From: Streptomyces sp. Y2F8-2
GTDB lineage: Bacteria; Actinomycetota; Actinomycetes; Streptomycetales; Streptomycetaceae
Assembly (NCBI RefSeq): GCF_014905555.1
Contig: NZ_BNGS01000003.1
Location: 310,001 to 374,000 of the forward strand
Direction: 5' to 3'
DNA: 64,000 nucleotides
Shown here: in pieces, positions 16,740 through 25,199 of the stretch
How positions within the stretch are numbered: the stretch's first letter is position 1
Layout of the letters: each line of letters opens with the position of its first letter
The notes under the pieces: generated by a model
The model's database searches: none
Told to the model about the DNA's origin: nothing
Seen by the model: the letters and a program-made list of their open reading frames with translations, nothing else
Made by a program: the position numbers and the translations under genes

Positions 16740-16762
16740 TTGTCAGTGGTGTGGTGCACGGT
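16740..16762 (+). promoter_or_regulatory. PafBC/RecA-NDp-like promoter of MoxR-DUF5682-VWA operon
   Basis: TTGTCAGTG (16740-16748), 8-nt spacer, then CACGGT (16757-16762). The upstream element is perfect, while the -10 differs from TAnnnT at its first base. It lies 43 bp before the ATPase ATG. ATTGTCAGTG at 16739-16748 mirrors CACTGACAAT at 16693-16702. Confidence 0.55.
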
Positions 16763-16805
16763 TGGTGACAGATCCGAACCGGCCGAGCTGGAGGGGGATA
16801 CGGCC

Positions 16806-18026
16806 ATGCGTGCGTCCGTTGACCAGAAGTCCGTCGAAGCGAACCCGAGCCCGTCCGCGCCCGCGAACGGAAGCGGGGACGCGAGCCCCGGCGGGCCCGA
16901 GTCCGCACCCGTGCCCACACCCGGGCAGGAGAAGGGGACCGCGCCCGCGGAAGCGCTGCGGCCGCACGCCGAGGACGCCTTCGCCCATGAACTCGCCGCG
17001 CTGGCCGCCCAGGACGACCGGCCGCGACCGGCCCGTTGGAAGCTGTCTCCGTGGGCCGTGGCCACCTACCTGCTCGGCGGCACGCTGCCGGACGGCACCG
17101 TGATCACACCGAAGTACGTGGGCCCGCGCCGCATCGTCGAGGTCGCCGTCACCACGCTCGCCACCGACCGCGCCCTGCTCCTGCTCGGCGTGCCGGGCAC
17201 GGCCAAGACCTGGGTGTCCGAGCACCTGGCGGCGGCCATCAGCGGCGACTCGACCCTGCTCGTGCAGGGCACCGCCGGGACCCCGGAGGAGGCGATCCGC
17301 TACGGGTGGAACTACGCGCGGCTGCTCGCGCACGGCCCCAGCCGCGACGCCCTGGTGCCGAGCCCCGTCATGCGGGCCATGGCCGAGGGCATGACCGCCC
17401 GCGTCGAGGAACTGACCCGCATCCCGGCCGACGTCCAGGACACGCTGATCACGATCCTGTCGGAGAAGACGCTGCCGATACCGGAGCTGGGCGAAGAGGT
17501 GCAGGCGGTCCGCGGCTTCAACCTGATCGCCACGGCCAACGACCGCGACCGCGGGGTCAACGACCTGTCGAGCGCGCTGCGCCGCCGCTTCAACACGGTG
17601 GTGCTGCCGCTCCCGGACAGCGTGGAGGCCGAGGTCGACATCGTTTCCCGCCGGGTCGACCAGATCGGCCGCTCGCTCGACCTGCCGGCCGTGCCCGACG
17701 GCATCGACGAGATCCGCCGTGTGGTGACGGTCTTCCGCGAACTGCGGGGCGGGGTCACGGCGGACGGCCGGACCAAGCTGAAGTCGCCCAGCGGCACCCT
17801 GTCCACCGCGGAGGCGATCTCCGTCGTCACCAACGGACTGGCGCTGGCCGCCCACTTCGGCGACGGCGTGCTGCGTCCGAGCGACGTCGCCGCGGGCATT
17901 CTCGGCGCCGTCGTCCGCGACCCGGCGGCCGACCGCGTCGTCTGGCAGGAGTACCTGGAAGCGGTGGTCCGCGAGCGCGACGGCTGGACCGACTTCTACC
18001 GCGCGTGCCGGGAGGTGACCGCGTGA
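16806..18026 (+). CDS. MoxR-type AAA+ ATPase
   Basis: 406 residues from ATG 16806 (GGAGGGGGATA upstream). The first about 50 residues are disordered (Pro/Gly/Ser). Walker A GVPGTAKT is at 128-135, Walker B-like region and sensor in VRGFNLIATANDRDRGVNDL, arginine-finger region SSALRRRFN, and a C-terminal lid. MoxR ATPases act as chaperones that insert cofactors or remodel complexes together with VWA proteins; such a partner is encoded two genes downstream. Its stop overlaps the next gene (GTGA), showing tight coupling. Confidence 0.92.
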   Translation: MRASVDQKSVEANPSPSAPANGSGDASPGGPESAPVPTPGQEKGTAPAEALRPHAEDAFAHELAALAAQDDRPRPARWKLSPWAVATYLLGGTLPDGTVITPKYVGPRRIVEVAVTTLATDRALLLLGVPGTAKTWVSEHLAAAISGDSTLLVQGTAGTPEEAIRYGWNYARLLAHGPSRDALVPSPVMRAMAEGMTARVEELTRIPADVQDTLITILSEKTLPIPELGEEVQAVRGFNLIATANDRDRGVNDLSSALRRRFNTVVLPLPDSVEAEVDIVSRRVDQIGRSLDLPAVPDGIDEIRRVVTVFRELRGGVTADGRTKLKSPSGTLSTAEAISVVTNGLALAAHFGDGVLRPSDVAAGILGAVVRDPAADRVVWQEYLEAVVRERDGWTDFYRACREVTA

Positions 18027-20377
18027 AAGACTCCGACTCCCCGCGGAGGGGACCGCTGCTGCTCGGGGTGCGGCATCACGGGCCGGGATCCGCGCGGGCC
18101 GTCCGGGCCGCGCTGGAGGCGGCGCGACCGCGGACGGTGCTGATCGAGGGGCCACCGGAGGCGGACGCCCTGATCCCGCTCGCGGACCACCCGGACATGC
18201 GGCCCCCCGTCGCCCTGCTCGCTCACGCCGTCGACGAGCCCGGACGATCGGCCTTCTGGCCGCTGGCCGAGTTCTCCCCGGAGTGGGTGGCGATCCGCTG
18301 GGCCCTGCACCAGGGGGTTCCGGCCCGGTTCATCGACCTGCCGGCGGCGCACACACTGGCGTGGGACAAGGAAGAAGCCACGGGGACCGAGGCCGAGGCG
18401 CCCGACGCGGTCGACGGCTCCGACGCCGCCGTCCGTGTCGACCCCCTCGCCGTGCTGGCCGAGGCCGCCGGGTACGACGATCCGGAGCGATGGTGGGAGG
18501 ACGTCGTCGAGCACCGGGGCGTGGGGACGGGGGACCCGCTCGCGCCGTTCACCGTGCTCGGGGACGCCATGGCCGCCCTGCGGGAGGAGTACGGCGCAGG
18601 GGGACACGAGCGGGACCTCGTGCGGGAGGCCTGCATGCGGCTCCAGGTCCGCGCGGCCGAGCGGGAGTTCGGGGCCGACGTGGCGGTGGTGTGCGGGGCC
18701 TGGCACGTGCCCGCGCTGCGCGAGCGGACCTCCGTCACCGCGGACCGCGCGCTGCTGAAGGGCCTGGCCAAGGTGAAGACGGACATGACCTGGGTGCCGT
18801 GGACCCACCGCAGGCTCGCCCGGGCCAGTGGGTACGGGGCGGGCGTCGACTCGCCGGGCTGGTACGGGCATCTGTTCCGCGCTCCGGACCGGCCCGTCGA
18901 GCGGTGGCTGACCAAGGTCGCCGGGCTGCTCCGCGAGGAGGACCGGATCGTGTCCTCCGCGCACGTCATCGAGGCCGTGCGACTGGCCGGAACGCTGGCC
19001 GTCCTGCGCGGGCGCCCGCTTCCGGGCCTGTCGGAGACGATCGACGCGGTGCGGGCGGTGATGTGCGAGGGCTCGGACGTGCCGCTGGCGCTGGTGCGTG
19101 ACCGGCTGGTGGTCGGCGACGACATGGGGGAGGTGCCGGAATCGGCCCCCGCCGTGCCGTTGCAGCGGGACCTCGCCCGGCTGCAGAAGCGGCTCAGGCT
19201 CAGACCCGAGCCGCTGGAGCGGGAGATGGAGCTGGACCTGCGCAAGGACACCGATGCCGAGCGCAGCCGGCTGCTGCACCGGCTGCGGCTCCTCGGGATC
19301 GGCTGGGGGGAGCCGGCGGCCTCGCGGGGCAGTACGGGGACGTTCCGGGAGACCTGGCGGCTGCGCTGGGAACCGGAGCTCGCGGTACGGGTCGCCGAGG
19401 CCGGGGTGTGGGGGACGACCGTGCTCGCCGCCGCGACCGCCAGGGCCGAGGCGGACGCGACCGCCGCGCAGGCCCTCGCCGACGTCACCGCGCTCGCCGA
19501 GCGGTGCCTGCTGGCGGAGCTGCCGGCGGCGCTGCCCGTGGTGATGCGGGTCCTCGCCGACCGAGCCGCCCTCGACGCCGACGTCGGCCACCTCGCCCAG
19601 GCCCTGCCCGCCCTGGTCCGTTCCCTGCGCTACGGGGACGTGCGCGGTACGGACACCCGGGCGCTCGCGGACGTCGCGGCGGGTCTCGCCGAGCGCGTGT
19701 TCGTCGGGCTGCCACCGGCGTGCGCTGCGCTGGACGCGGAGGCGGCCGAGGAGATGCGGCGCCATGTGGACGCCGTGCACGGCGCGGTGGGGCTGCTCGG
19801 GGACGGCATCGCGGCGGACCACGGCGACATACGCGGGCGATGGCGTGCCGTCCTGCGGGTGCTCGGCGGACGGGACACCGTGCCCGGGGTGATCCGCGGC
19901 AGGGCCGTGCGGCTGCTCCTGGACGAAGGGGAGCTGGCGCAGGACGAGGCCGCGCGGCTGATGGGGCTCGTGCTGTCGCCGGGGACGCCGCCGGCGGACG
20001 CCGCCGCGTGGATCGAGGGGTTCGTCGGAGGCGGCTCCGGCGGCGGGATGCTGCTCGTGCACGACGAGCGGCTGCTCTCGCTGGTGGACGCCTGGCTCAC
20101 CGGGGTGCCGGCGGACGCGTTCACCGACGTACTGCCGCTGCTACGACGGACGTTCTCGGCGTACGAGCCCGGAGTGCGGCGCACCCTCGGCGAGCTGGTG
20201 CGCCGCGGGCCGGACGCACGGGGAAGCGCGGCGGCCACCGGCGCGGGTGTCCCCGGGTTCGGCACCGACCTCGACACGGGACGGGCGGACGCCGTGGTCC
20301 CGGTGCTGCGCCTGCTGCTCGGCCTGGACGAATCCGACGGCAGCGATGTCAACGACCTGGTGGGGGTGGCCGGATGA
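18023..20377 (+). CDS. DUF5682 protein with TraB/Tiki-like N-terminal motifs
   Basis: 784 residues from GTG 18023 (GGGAGGTG upstream), coupled to the ATPase by a 4-bp overlap. The N-terminus reads LLLGVRHHGPGS (H18/H19), then IEGPPEAD (E42), and later VVCGAWHVPALRERT (H228). The order His near the start, Glu after a buried strand and a late GxxH resembles the TraB/Tiki/EreA-ChaN superfamily of metal-dependent hydrolases. That link is my inference. The remaining 550 residues are Ala/Leu/Arg-rich helices. No signal peptide or membrane helix is visible. The family is named DUF5682 from memory. Confidence 0.85.
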   Translation: MKDSDSPRRGPLLLGVRHHGPGSARAVRAALEAARPRTVLIEGPPEADALIPLADHPDMRPPVALLAHAVDEPGRSAFWPLAEFSPEWVAIRWALHQGVPARFIDLPAAHTLAWDKEEATGTEAEAPDAVDGSDAAVRVDPLAVLAEAAGYDDPERWWEDVVEHRGVGTGDPLAPFTVLGDAMAALREEYGAGGHERDLVREACMRLQVRAAEREFGADVAVVCGAWHVPALRERTSVTADRALLKGLAKVKTDMTWVPWTHRRLARASGYGAGVDSPGWYGHLFRAPDRPVERWLTKVAGLLREEDRIVSSAHVIEAVRLAGTLAVLRGRPLPGLSETIDAVRAVMCEGSDVPLALVRDRLVVGDDMGEVPESAPAVPLQRDLARLQKRLRLRPEPLEREMELDLRKDTDAERSRLLHRLRLLGIGWGEPAASRGSTGTFRETWRLRWEPELAVRVAEAGVWGTTVLAAATARAEADATAAQALADVTALAERCLLAELPAALPVVMRVLADRAALDADVGHLAQALPALVRSLRYGDVRGTDTRALADVAAGLAERVFVGLPPACAALDAEAAEEMRRHVDAVHGAVGLLGDGIAADHGDIRGRWRAVLRVLGGRDTVPGVIRGRAVRLLLDEGELAQDEAARLMGLVLSPGTPPADAAAWIEGFVGGGSGGGMLLVHDERLLSLVDAWLTGVPADAFTDVLPLLRRTFSAYEPGVRRTLGELVRRGPDARGSAAATGAGVPGFGTDLDTGRADAVVPVLRLLLGLDESDGSDVNDLVGVAG

Positions 20378-21552
20378 GCACGCACACGACCGACGGGGCC
20401 AACACGGCCGCTGCCGACGAGCGGCTGCGGCGCTGGCGGCTCGTCCTCGGCGGAGACGCGGCGGACGGCACCGGGTACGCGCTGAGCGGGCAGGACGCGG
20501 CGATGGACGGGGCGCTGACCGCGCTGTACGGGAAGGGGGACAGACCGCAGCAGGGGCGGGACCGTTCGGCGGGGCTCGGGGCGTCCGCGCCGTCCGTGGC
20601 GCGCTGGCTCGGCGACATCCGCACCTACTTCCCCTCGTCCGTCGTCCAGGTCATGCAGCGCGACGCCATAGACCGGCTCGGGCTGTCCGCACTCCTGCTC
20701 GAACCGGAGATGCTCGAGGCGGTCGAGGCCGACGTGCACCTGGTCGGCACGCTGCTCTCGCTCAACAAGGCGATGCCGGAGACCACCAAGGAGACGGCGC
20801 GGGCGGTGGTGCGCAAGGTCGTCGAGGATCTCGAGAAGCGGCTCGCCACCCGCACCCGGGCCACGCTCACCGGCGCCCTCGACCGCAGCGCCCGCATCAC
20901 CCGCCCCCGCCACCGGGACATCGACTGGAACCGCACGATCGCCGCCAACCTCAAGCACTATCTGCCGGAGTACCGCACGGTGGTGCCGGAGCGGCTGATC
21001 GGGTACGGGCGGGCGTCCCAGTCGGTGAAGAAGGAGGTCGTCCTCTGCATCGACCAGTCCGGGTCGATGGCGGCCTCGGTGGTGTACGCGTCCGTGTTCG
21101 GGGCGGTGCTGGCGTCCATGCGGTCCATCGCCACCCGGCTCGTCGTCTTCGACACGGCCGTCGTGGACCTCACCGACCAGCTCGACGACCCGGTCGACGT
21201 GCTCTTCGGCACCCAGCTCGGTGGCGGCACGGACATCAACAGGGCGCTGGCGTACTGCCAGTCGCAGATCACGCGGCCCACGGAGACGGTCGTGGTCCTC
21301 ATCAGCGACCTGTACGAGGGAGGCATCCGCGACGAGATGCTCAAGCGGGTGGCGGCGATGAAGGCGTCGGGGGTGCAGTTCGTGGCGCTGCTCGCGCTCT
21401 CCGACGAGGGGGCACCCGCGTACGACCGGGAGCACGCGGCAGCGCTCGCGGCGCTCGGAGCACCGGCGTTCGCGTGCACGCCCGACCTCTTCCCGGAGGT
21501 GATGGCGGCGGCGATCGAGAAGCGGCCCCTGCCGATACCGGAAACGGCCTGA
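20374..21552 (+). CDS. VWA domain protein (CoxE-like) partner of the MoxR ATPase
   Basis: 392 residues, coupled to DUF5682 by ATGA. The C-terminal half is a von Willebrand factor A domain with an intact MIDAS: D227, S229 and S231 in CIDQSGSMAAS, the Thr in GGGTDINRAL and Asp in VVLISDLYEGG. The N-terminal half is helical with the segment IDWNRTIAANLKHYLPEY. MoxR/VWA pairs work as metal-dependent adaptor and ATPase. Here the pair presumably acts on or with the DUF5682 protein. Confidence 0.92.
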   Translation: MSTHTTDGANTAAADERLRRWRLVLGGDAADGTGYALSGQDAAMDGALTALYGKGDRPQQGRDRSAGLGASAPSVARWLGDIRTYFPSSVVQVMQRDAIDRLGLSALLLEPEMLEAVEADVHLVGTLLSLNKAMPETTKETARAVVRKVVEDLEKRLATRTRATLTGALDRSARITRPRHRDIDWNRTIAANLKHYLPEYRTVVPERLIGYGRASQSVKKEVVLCIDQSGSMAASVVYASVFGAVLASMRSIATRLVVFDTAVVDLTDQLDDPVDVLFGTQLGGGTDINRALAYCQSQITRPTETVVVLISDLYEGGIRDEMLKRVAAMKASGVQFVALLALSDEGAPAYDREHAAALAALGAPAFACTPDLFPEVMAAAIEKRPLPIPETA

Positions 21553-21631
21553 CGGCGACGAGCGAGGAATCCCGAAGCCGGACCCCTCACTGTGCCGGTC
21601 GGCACCGGGACATTCCTGAGTTCCCCGATCA

Positions 21632-21670
21632 GGGCGGCACCTCCGGGCGGCACCTCCGGGCAGCACCTCC
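21632..21670. repeat. three tandem 13-bp repeats
   Basis: GGGCGGCACCTCC twice (21632-21644, 21645-21657) and GGGCAGCACCTCC once (21658-21670), head to tail in the VWA-sucC intergenic region. Function unknown. Confidence 0.85.
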
Positions 21671-21790
21671 CCGTGAGACCTGGGGGGACGGCCGAAAGCC
21701 GTCGATTCGTCCGCCCGGAACCTCGCGGAAAGGGCGCGCCGGCCCCCATTGGGGTGGGAATCAGCCGTCCTGAGCCCTACGCGGTTGTTC

Positions 21791-21831
21791 AAGGGGCCTC
21801 ACCGGGGCGACCCCATCACGGTGAGGCCCTT
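21791..21831. terminator. hairpin downstream of the VWA operon
   Basis: AAGGGGCCTCACC pairs with GGTGAGGCCCTT with a single bulged G, and an inner GGGG/CCCC pairing extends the structure. It lies 240 bp after the VWA stop and about 230 bp before sucC, so it probably ends the cassette transcript and separates it from sucCD. Confidence 0.5.
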
Positions 21832-22065
21832 CACCGATGGCACGCCGTGCCAGAGAGCGCGGCATCATGTGACAGGTATCACCGCTCAGGTGTGACCCCC
21901 GATTTATGGAGGCCCCGCGAGCGGCGATAACCTGCGAGACGGACATGCCGCGCGCTCGGACACCGTGTGCGCCTCCCTTGTGACACAGAGCGGACGTCAC
22001 GTTGCCCTTCGCGGCACGCCCACGCATCCAACGAACCGCGAGATCACTGATAGGGACGGAAGCGC

Positions 22066-23247
22066 GTGGACCTGTTCGAGTACCAGGCGAGGGACCTCTT
22101 CGCCAAGCACGGTGTACCGGTGCTGGCCGGTGAAGTCATCGACACGCCTGAGGCGGCGCGCGAGATCACCGAGCGGCTGGGCGGCAAGTCGGTCGTCAAG
22201 GCGCAGGTGAAGGTCGGTGGCCGCGGCAAGGCCGGCGGTGTCAAGCTGGCCGCCACCCCGGACGAGGCGGTCGCCCGCGCGACGGACATCCTCGGCATGG
22301 ACATCAAGGGCCACACGGTCCACAAGGTGATGATCGCCGAGACCGCCCCGGAGATCGTCGAGGAGTACTACGTCTCCTTCCTCCTCGACCGCGCCAACCG
22401 CACCTTCCTCTCCATCGCCTCCGTCGAGGGCGGCATGGAGATCGAGGAGGTCGCGGCCACCCGCCCCGAGGCCGTCGCCAAGATCGACATCGACGCCATC
22501 GACGGCGTGGACAAGGCGAAGGCGCAGGAGATCGTCGCCGCGGCCAAGTTCCCGGCCGAGGTCGCCGACAAGGTCGCCGACGTCCTGGTCAGCCTCTGGG
22601 AGGTCTTCATCAAGGAGGACGCCCTCCTGGTCGAGGTGAACCCGCTGGCCAAGGTCGCCTCCGGTGACGTCATCGCCCTCGACGGCAAGGTGTCCCTGGA
22701 CGACAACGCCGAGTTCCGTCACCCCGAGTTCGAGGAGCTCCACGACAAGGCGGCGGCCAACCCGCTCGAGGCCGCGGCCAAGGAGAAGAACCTCAACTAC
22801 GTCAAGCTCGACGGCGAGGTCGGCATCATCGGCAACGGCGCGGGTCTGGTCATGTCCACCCTCGACGTCGTCGCCTACGCCGGTGAGAAGCACAAGGGTG
22901 TCAAGCCCGCCAACTTCCTCGACATCGGCGGTGGCGCCTCCGCCGAGGTCATGGCGAACGGCCTGGAGATCATCCTCGGCGACCCGGACGTCAAGTCCGT
23001 GTTCGTGAACGTCTTCGGCGGCATCACCGCCTGTGACGCGGTCGCCAACGGCATCGTGCAGGCCCTGGAGCTCCTCGAGTCCAAGGGCGAAGAGGTCAAC
23101 AAGCCGCTGGTCGTGCGTCTCGACGGCAACAACGCCGAACTGGGTCGCCAGATCCTGGACGACCGCAACCACCCGCTGGTCCAGCGTGTGGACACCATGG
23201 ACGGCGCGGCCGACAAGGCCGCCGAGCTGGCTGCTGCCGCGAAGTAA
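22066..23247 (+). CDS. sucC: succinyl-CoA ligase (ADP/GDP-forming) beta subunit
   Basis: 393 residues, the usual length. The N-terminal ATP-grasp domain is seen in [15 protein letters not shown] and [19 protein letters not shown], and the CoA-ligase domain in [20 protein letters not shown] and [13 protein letters not shown]. It catalyses succinyl-CoA + NDP + Pi to succinate + NTP + CoA with SucD in the TCA cycle. GTG 22066 is preceded by GGAAG. sucD follows after 21 bp. Confidence 0.97.
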   Translation: MDLFEYQARDLFAKHGVPVLAGEVIDTPEAAREITERLGGKSVVKAQVKVGGRGKAGGVKLAATPDEAVARATDILGMDIKGHTVHKVMIAETAPEIVEEYYVSFLLDRANRTFLSIASVEGGMEIEEVAATRPEAVAKIDIDAIDGVDKAKAQEIVAAAKFPAEVADKVADVLVSLWEVFIKEDALLVEVNPLAKVASGDVIALDGKVSLDDNAEFRHPEFEELHDKAAANPLEAAAKEKNLNYVKLDGEVGIIGNGAGLVMSTLDVVAYAGEKHKGVKPANFLDIGGGASAEVMANGLEIILGDPDVKSVFVNVFGGITACDAVANGIVQALELLESKGEEVNKPLVVRLDGNNAELGRQILDDRNHPLVQRVDTMDGAADKAAELAAAAK

Positions 23248-23268
23248 GGGACGAGGTCACAGAACACC

Positions 23269-24153
23269 ATGGCTATCTTCCTCACCAAGGAATCCAAGGT
23301 CATCGTCCAGGGCATGACCGGCTCCGAAGGCCAGAAGCACACCCGCCGCATGCTGGCGTCCGGCACGAACATCGTCGGTGGCGTGAACCCGCGCAAGGCG
23401 GGCCAGACCGTCGACTTCGACGGCAACGAGGTACCCGTCTTCGGCTCCGTCAAGGAGGCCATCGAGAAGACGGGCGCCGACGTCACGGTCATCTTCGTCC
23501 CGGAGAAGTTCACCAAGGACGCGGTCGTCGAGGCCATCGACGCCGAGATCCCGCTCGCCGTCGTCATCACCGAGGGCGTCGCGGTGCACGACACGGCGTC
23601 CTTCTGGGCGTACGCCGGCAAGAAGGGCAACAAGACCCGCATCATCGGCCCGAACTGCCCCGGTCTGATCACCCCGGGTCAGTCGAACGCCGGCATCATC
23701 CCGGCCGACATCACCAAGCCGGGCCGCATCGGCCTGGTCTCGAAGTCCGGCACGCTGACGTACCAGATGATGTACGAGCTGCGGGACATCGGCTTCTCGA
23801 CCTGCGTCGGCATCGGCGGTGACCCGATCATCGGCACCACCCACATCGACGCGCTGAAGGCGTTCCAGGACGACCCCGACACCGACCTGATCGTCATGAT
23901 CGGTGAGATCGGCGGCGACGCCGAGGAGCGGGCCGCTGCCTTCATCAAGGAGAACGTGACCAAGCCGGTCGTCGGCTACGTCGCGGGCTTCACCGCGCCC
24001 GAGGGCAAGACCATGGGTCACGCGGGCGCCATCGTCTCCGGTTCGTCGGGCACCGCCCAGGCGAAGAAGGAGGCGCTGGAGGCCGCGGGCGTCAAGGTCG
24101 GCAAGACGCCGACGGAGACCGCGAAGCTCGCGCGCGAGATCCTGGCCGGCTGA
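23269..24153 (+). CDS. sucD: succinyl-CoA ligase alpha subunit
   Basis: 294 residues. CoA-binding domain at the N-terminus ([19 protein letters not shown]), conserved [11 protein letters not shown], and the phosphorylated active-site His H251 in [18 protein letters not shown]. Works with SucC in the TCA cycle. It is the second gene of the sucCD operon and is followed by a strong terminator. Confidence 0.97.
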   Translation: MAIFLTKESKVIVQGMTGSEGQKHTRRMLASGTNIVGGVNPRKAGQTVDFDGNEVPVFGSVKEAIEKTGADVTVIFVPEKFTKDAVVEAIDAEIPLAVVITEGVAVHDTASFWAYAGKKGNKTRIIGPNCPGLITPGQSNAGIIPADITKPGRIGLVSKSGTLTYQMMYELRDIGFSTCVGIGGDPIIGTTHIDALKAFQDDPDTDLIVMIGEIGGDAEERAAAFIKENVTKPVVGYVAGFTAPEGKTMGHAGAIVSGSSGTAQAKKEALEAAGVKVGKTPTETAKLAREILAG

Positions 24154-24174
24154 ACTCCGCCCGGCTGAACGCGT

Positions 24175-24208
24175 GGTGGGCCCGTACCCCTTGGGGTGCG
24201 GGCCCACC
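24175..24208 (+). terminator. sucCD terminator
   Basis: 16-bp stem with 2-nt loop: GGTGGGCCCGTACCCC (24175-24190) pairs with GGGGTGCGGGCCCACC (24193-24208), one G-U pair. Begins 22 bp after the sucD stop. Confidence 0.88.
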
Positions 24209-24230
24209 GGGCTTTCCGGGAGCCTCCGCA

Positions 24231-24286
24231 CCGGCTGAGCGGCTGACCGGCTGACCGGCTGAACCGGCTGAGCGACTGACCGGCTC
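24231..24286. repeat. degenerate short tandem repeats (CCGGCTGA type)
   Basis: Seven imperfect copies of an 8-9 bp unit around ACCGGCTGA run from 24231 to the stop codon of the minus-strand gene at 24285. It lies directly after the sucCD terminator and looks like slippage-prone spacer DNA. Confidence 0.75.
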
Positions 24287-25091
24287 AGCGGGGCTGCGGT
24301 GTCAGTCGGGCCGGGCCATGGTGCGGGGCCGACATCAGCTTGCCGCGCAGCGCCGTCTGCGGCTGGGACAGGGGCCCCTGAGCCAGGGGCGGGGGAATGT
24401 CCCGGACGGGAGTGCCCCGGCCCACCGGGGCCTCGTAGTGGTCCGCGGCGGTGCGCAGGGTCAGGGTCGTCGCGCCGATGACCGCCGTCGTCAGGGCGAT
24501 CGCAGCGCGGGCGCAGCGGCGGGTGCGGCGTTCGCAGCGGGAGCGGACCGAGGGCGCCTCGGGGGCGCGGAGGCCCTCAGAGGAGGCCAGTTCGGCGAGC
24601 CGGCGGGGCAGGACCTCCGGTTCCGCCTGGTCCGGTACGAGCCTGGCCAGCGTGGCGCGGGCGCGCAGCAGACGGCCGGCGGCGGCCGGGGTGCTCGCCT
24701 CCGTCTCGGCTGCGACGTCCGGCAGGTCGAGGCCGAGGCCGTCGTAGAGCAGCAGGGTGCGTCGTTGGGTCGGCGGCAGTTTCAGGAGCGCGTGCAGCAG
24801 GGCGCGGTTCGAGGGGCCCGGAGGCGGCGGCTCGGGGAGCCGGTGGTGGAGGCGGAAACGATGCCAGGGGGAGAGAGCCCGGTCGTGCACCGCTGCGCGT
24901 ACCCAGCTCCCGGGATCGCGGTCCACGGCCACCTCGGGCCAGCGCTGCCACGCCAGCTGGAAGGCACGCTCGACGGCCTCCCGGGCCAGGTCGCGCCGGC
25001 CGGTGAGCAGGTACGCCTGCCGTACGAGGGCGGGGGCGCAGTACTCGTACAGCGCGTCGAAGGCCTGCTGAGGCGTCAGGGTCTGCCTCAT
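24285..25091 (-). CDS. ECF sigma-factor-like protein with a C-terminal membrane segment
   Basis: 268 residues. The N-terminal 165 residues resemble the sigma-70 region 2 and 4 layout ([59 protein letters not shown] HTH). A single hydrophobic helix near 205-222 ([19 protein letters not shown]) and an outside tail follow. This resembles SigK/ECF proteins fused to a membrane tail. Whether it is an active sigma factor is uncertain, since region 2 is poorly conserved by eye. ATG 25091 is chosen by homology-like start; an alternative ATG at 25124 adds 11 residues. An AT-rich promoter region lies upstream. Confidence 0.7.
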   Translation of the reverse strand: MRQTLTPQQAFDALYEYCAPALVRQAYLLTGRRDLAREAVERAFQLAWQRWPEVAVDRDPGSWVRAAVHDRALSPWHRFRLHHRLPEPPPPGPSNRALLHALLKLPPTQRRTLLLYDGLGLDLPDVAAETEASTPAAAGRLLRARATLARLVPDQAEPEVLPRRLAELASSEGLRAPEAPSVRSRCERRTRRCARAAIALTTAVIGATTLTLRTAADHYEAPVGRGTPVRDIPPPLAQGPLSQPQTALRGKLMSAPHHGPARLTPQPR

Positions 25092-25130
25092 CGGGCGGCC
25101 GGCCCACCGTGCCGAAAAGTACATAAAAGT

Positions 25131-25142
25131 ATTTTTAGCGAC
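25131..25142 (-). promoter_or_regulatory. GTCGCTAAAAAT element upstream of the sigma-like gene
   Basis: A 12-nt motif about 40 bp upstream of the sigma-like gene in a markedly AT-rich patch (25114-25140) of otherwise GC-rich DNA. A near-identical GTCACTAAAAAT lies 48 bp upstream of the minus-strand gene starting at 37684. It may be a shared promoter or operator element. Confidence 0.45.
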
Positions 25143-25199
25143 ACATCCGTGTTTCATGGGTTACGCCGGGAAAGCGCGTGTCGTTGGGAGCATGGCGGC

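Larger units (their letters stand above)
21553..22065. other. 513-bp intergenic region upstream of sucC
   Basis: No supported gene; short frames here are Arg/Pro-rich. It contains a triple 13-bp repeat (21632-21670), a long hairpin (21791-21831), and before sucC a GATAACCT segment (about 21927) that may be a -10 element. The AT content rises at 21860-21930, consistent with a promoter. Confidence 0.5.

Noticed and set aside
17036..18022. Extension of the DUF5682 frame upstream of its GTG
   Set aside because: It overlaps the MoxR ATPase in another frame and is Arg/Pro/Gly-rich; the GTGA overlap with a Shine-Dalgarno sequence marks the real start.
17996..20062. 688-codon minus-strand frame antisense to DUF5682
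   Set aside because: Composition is typical of a GC-rich antisense shadow (His, Arg, Pro, Gln), no motif, and the sense strand encodes a coupled operon.
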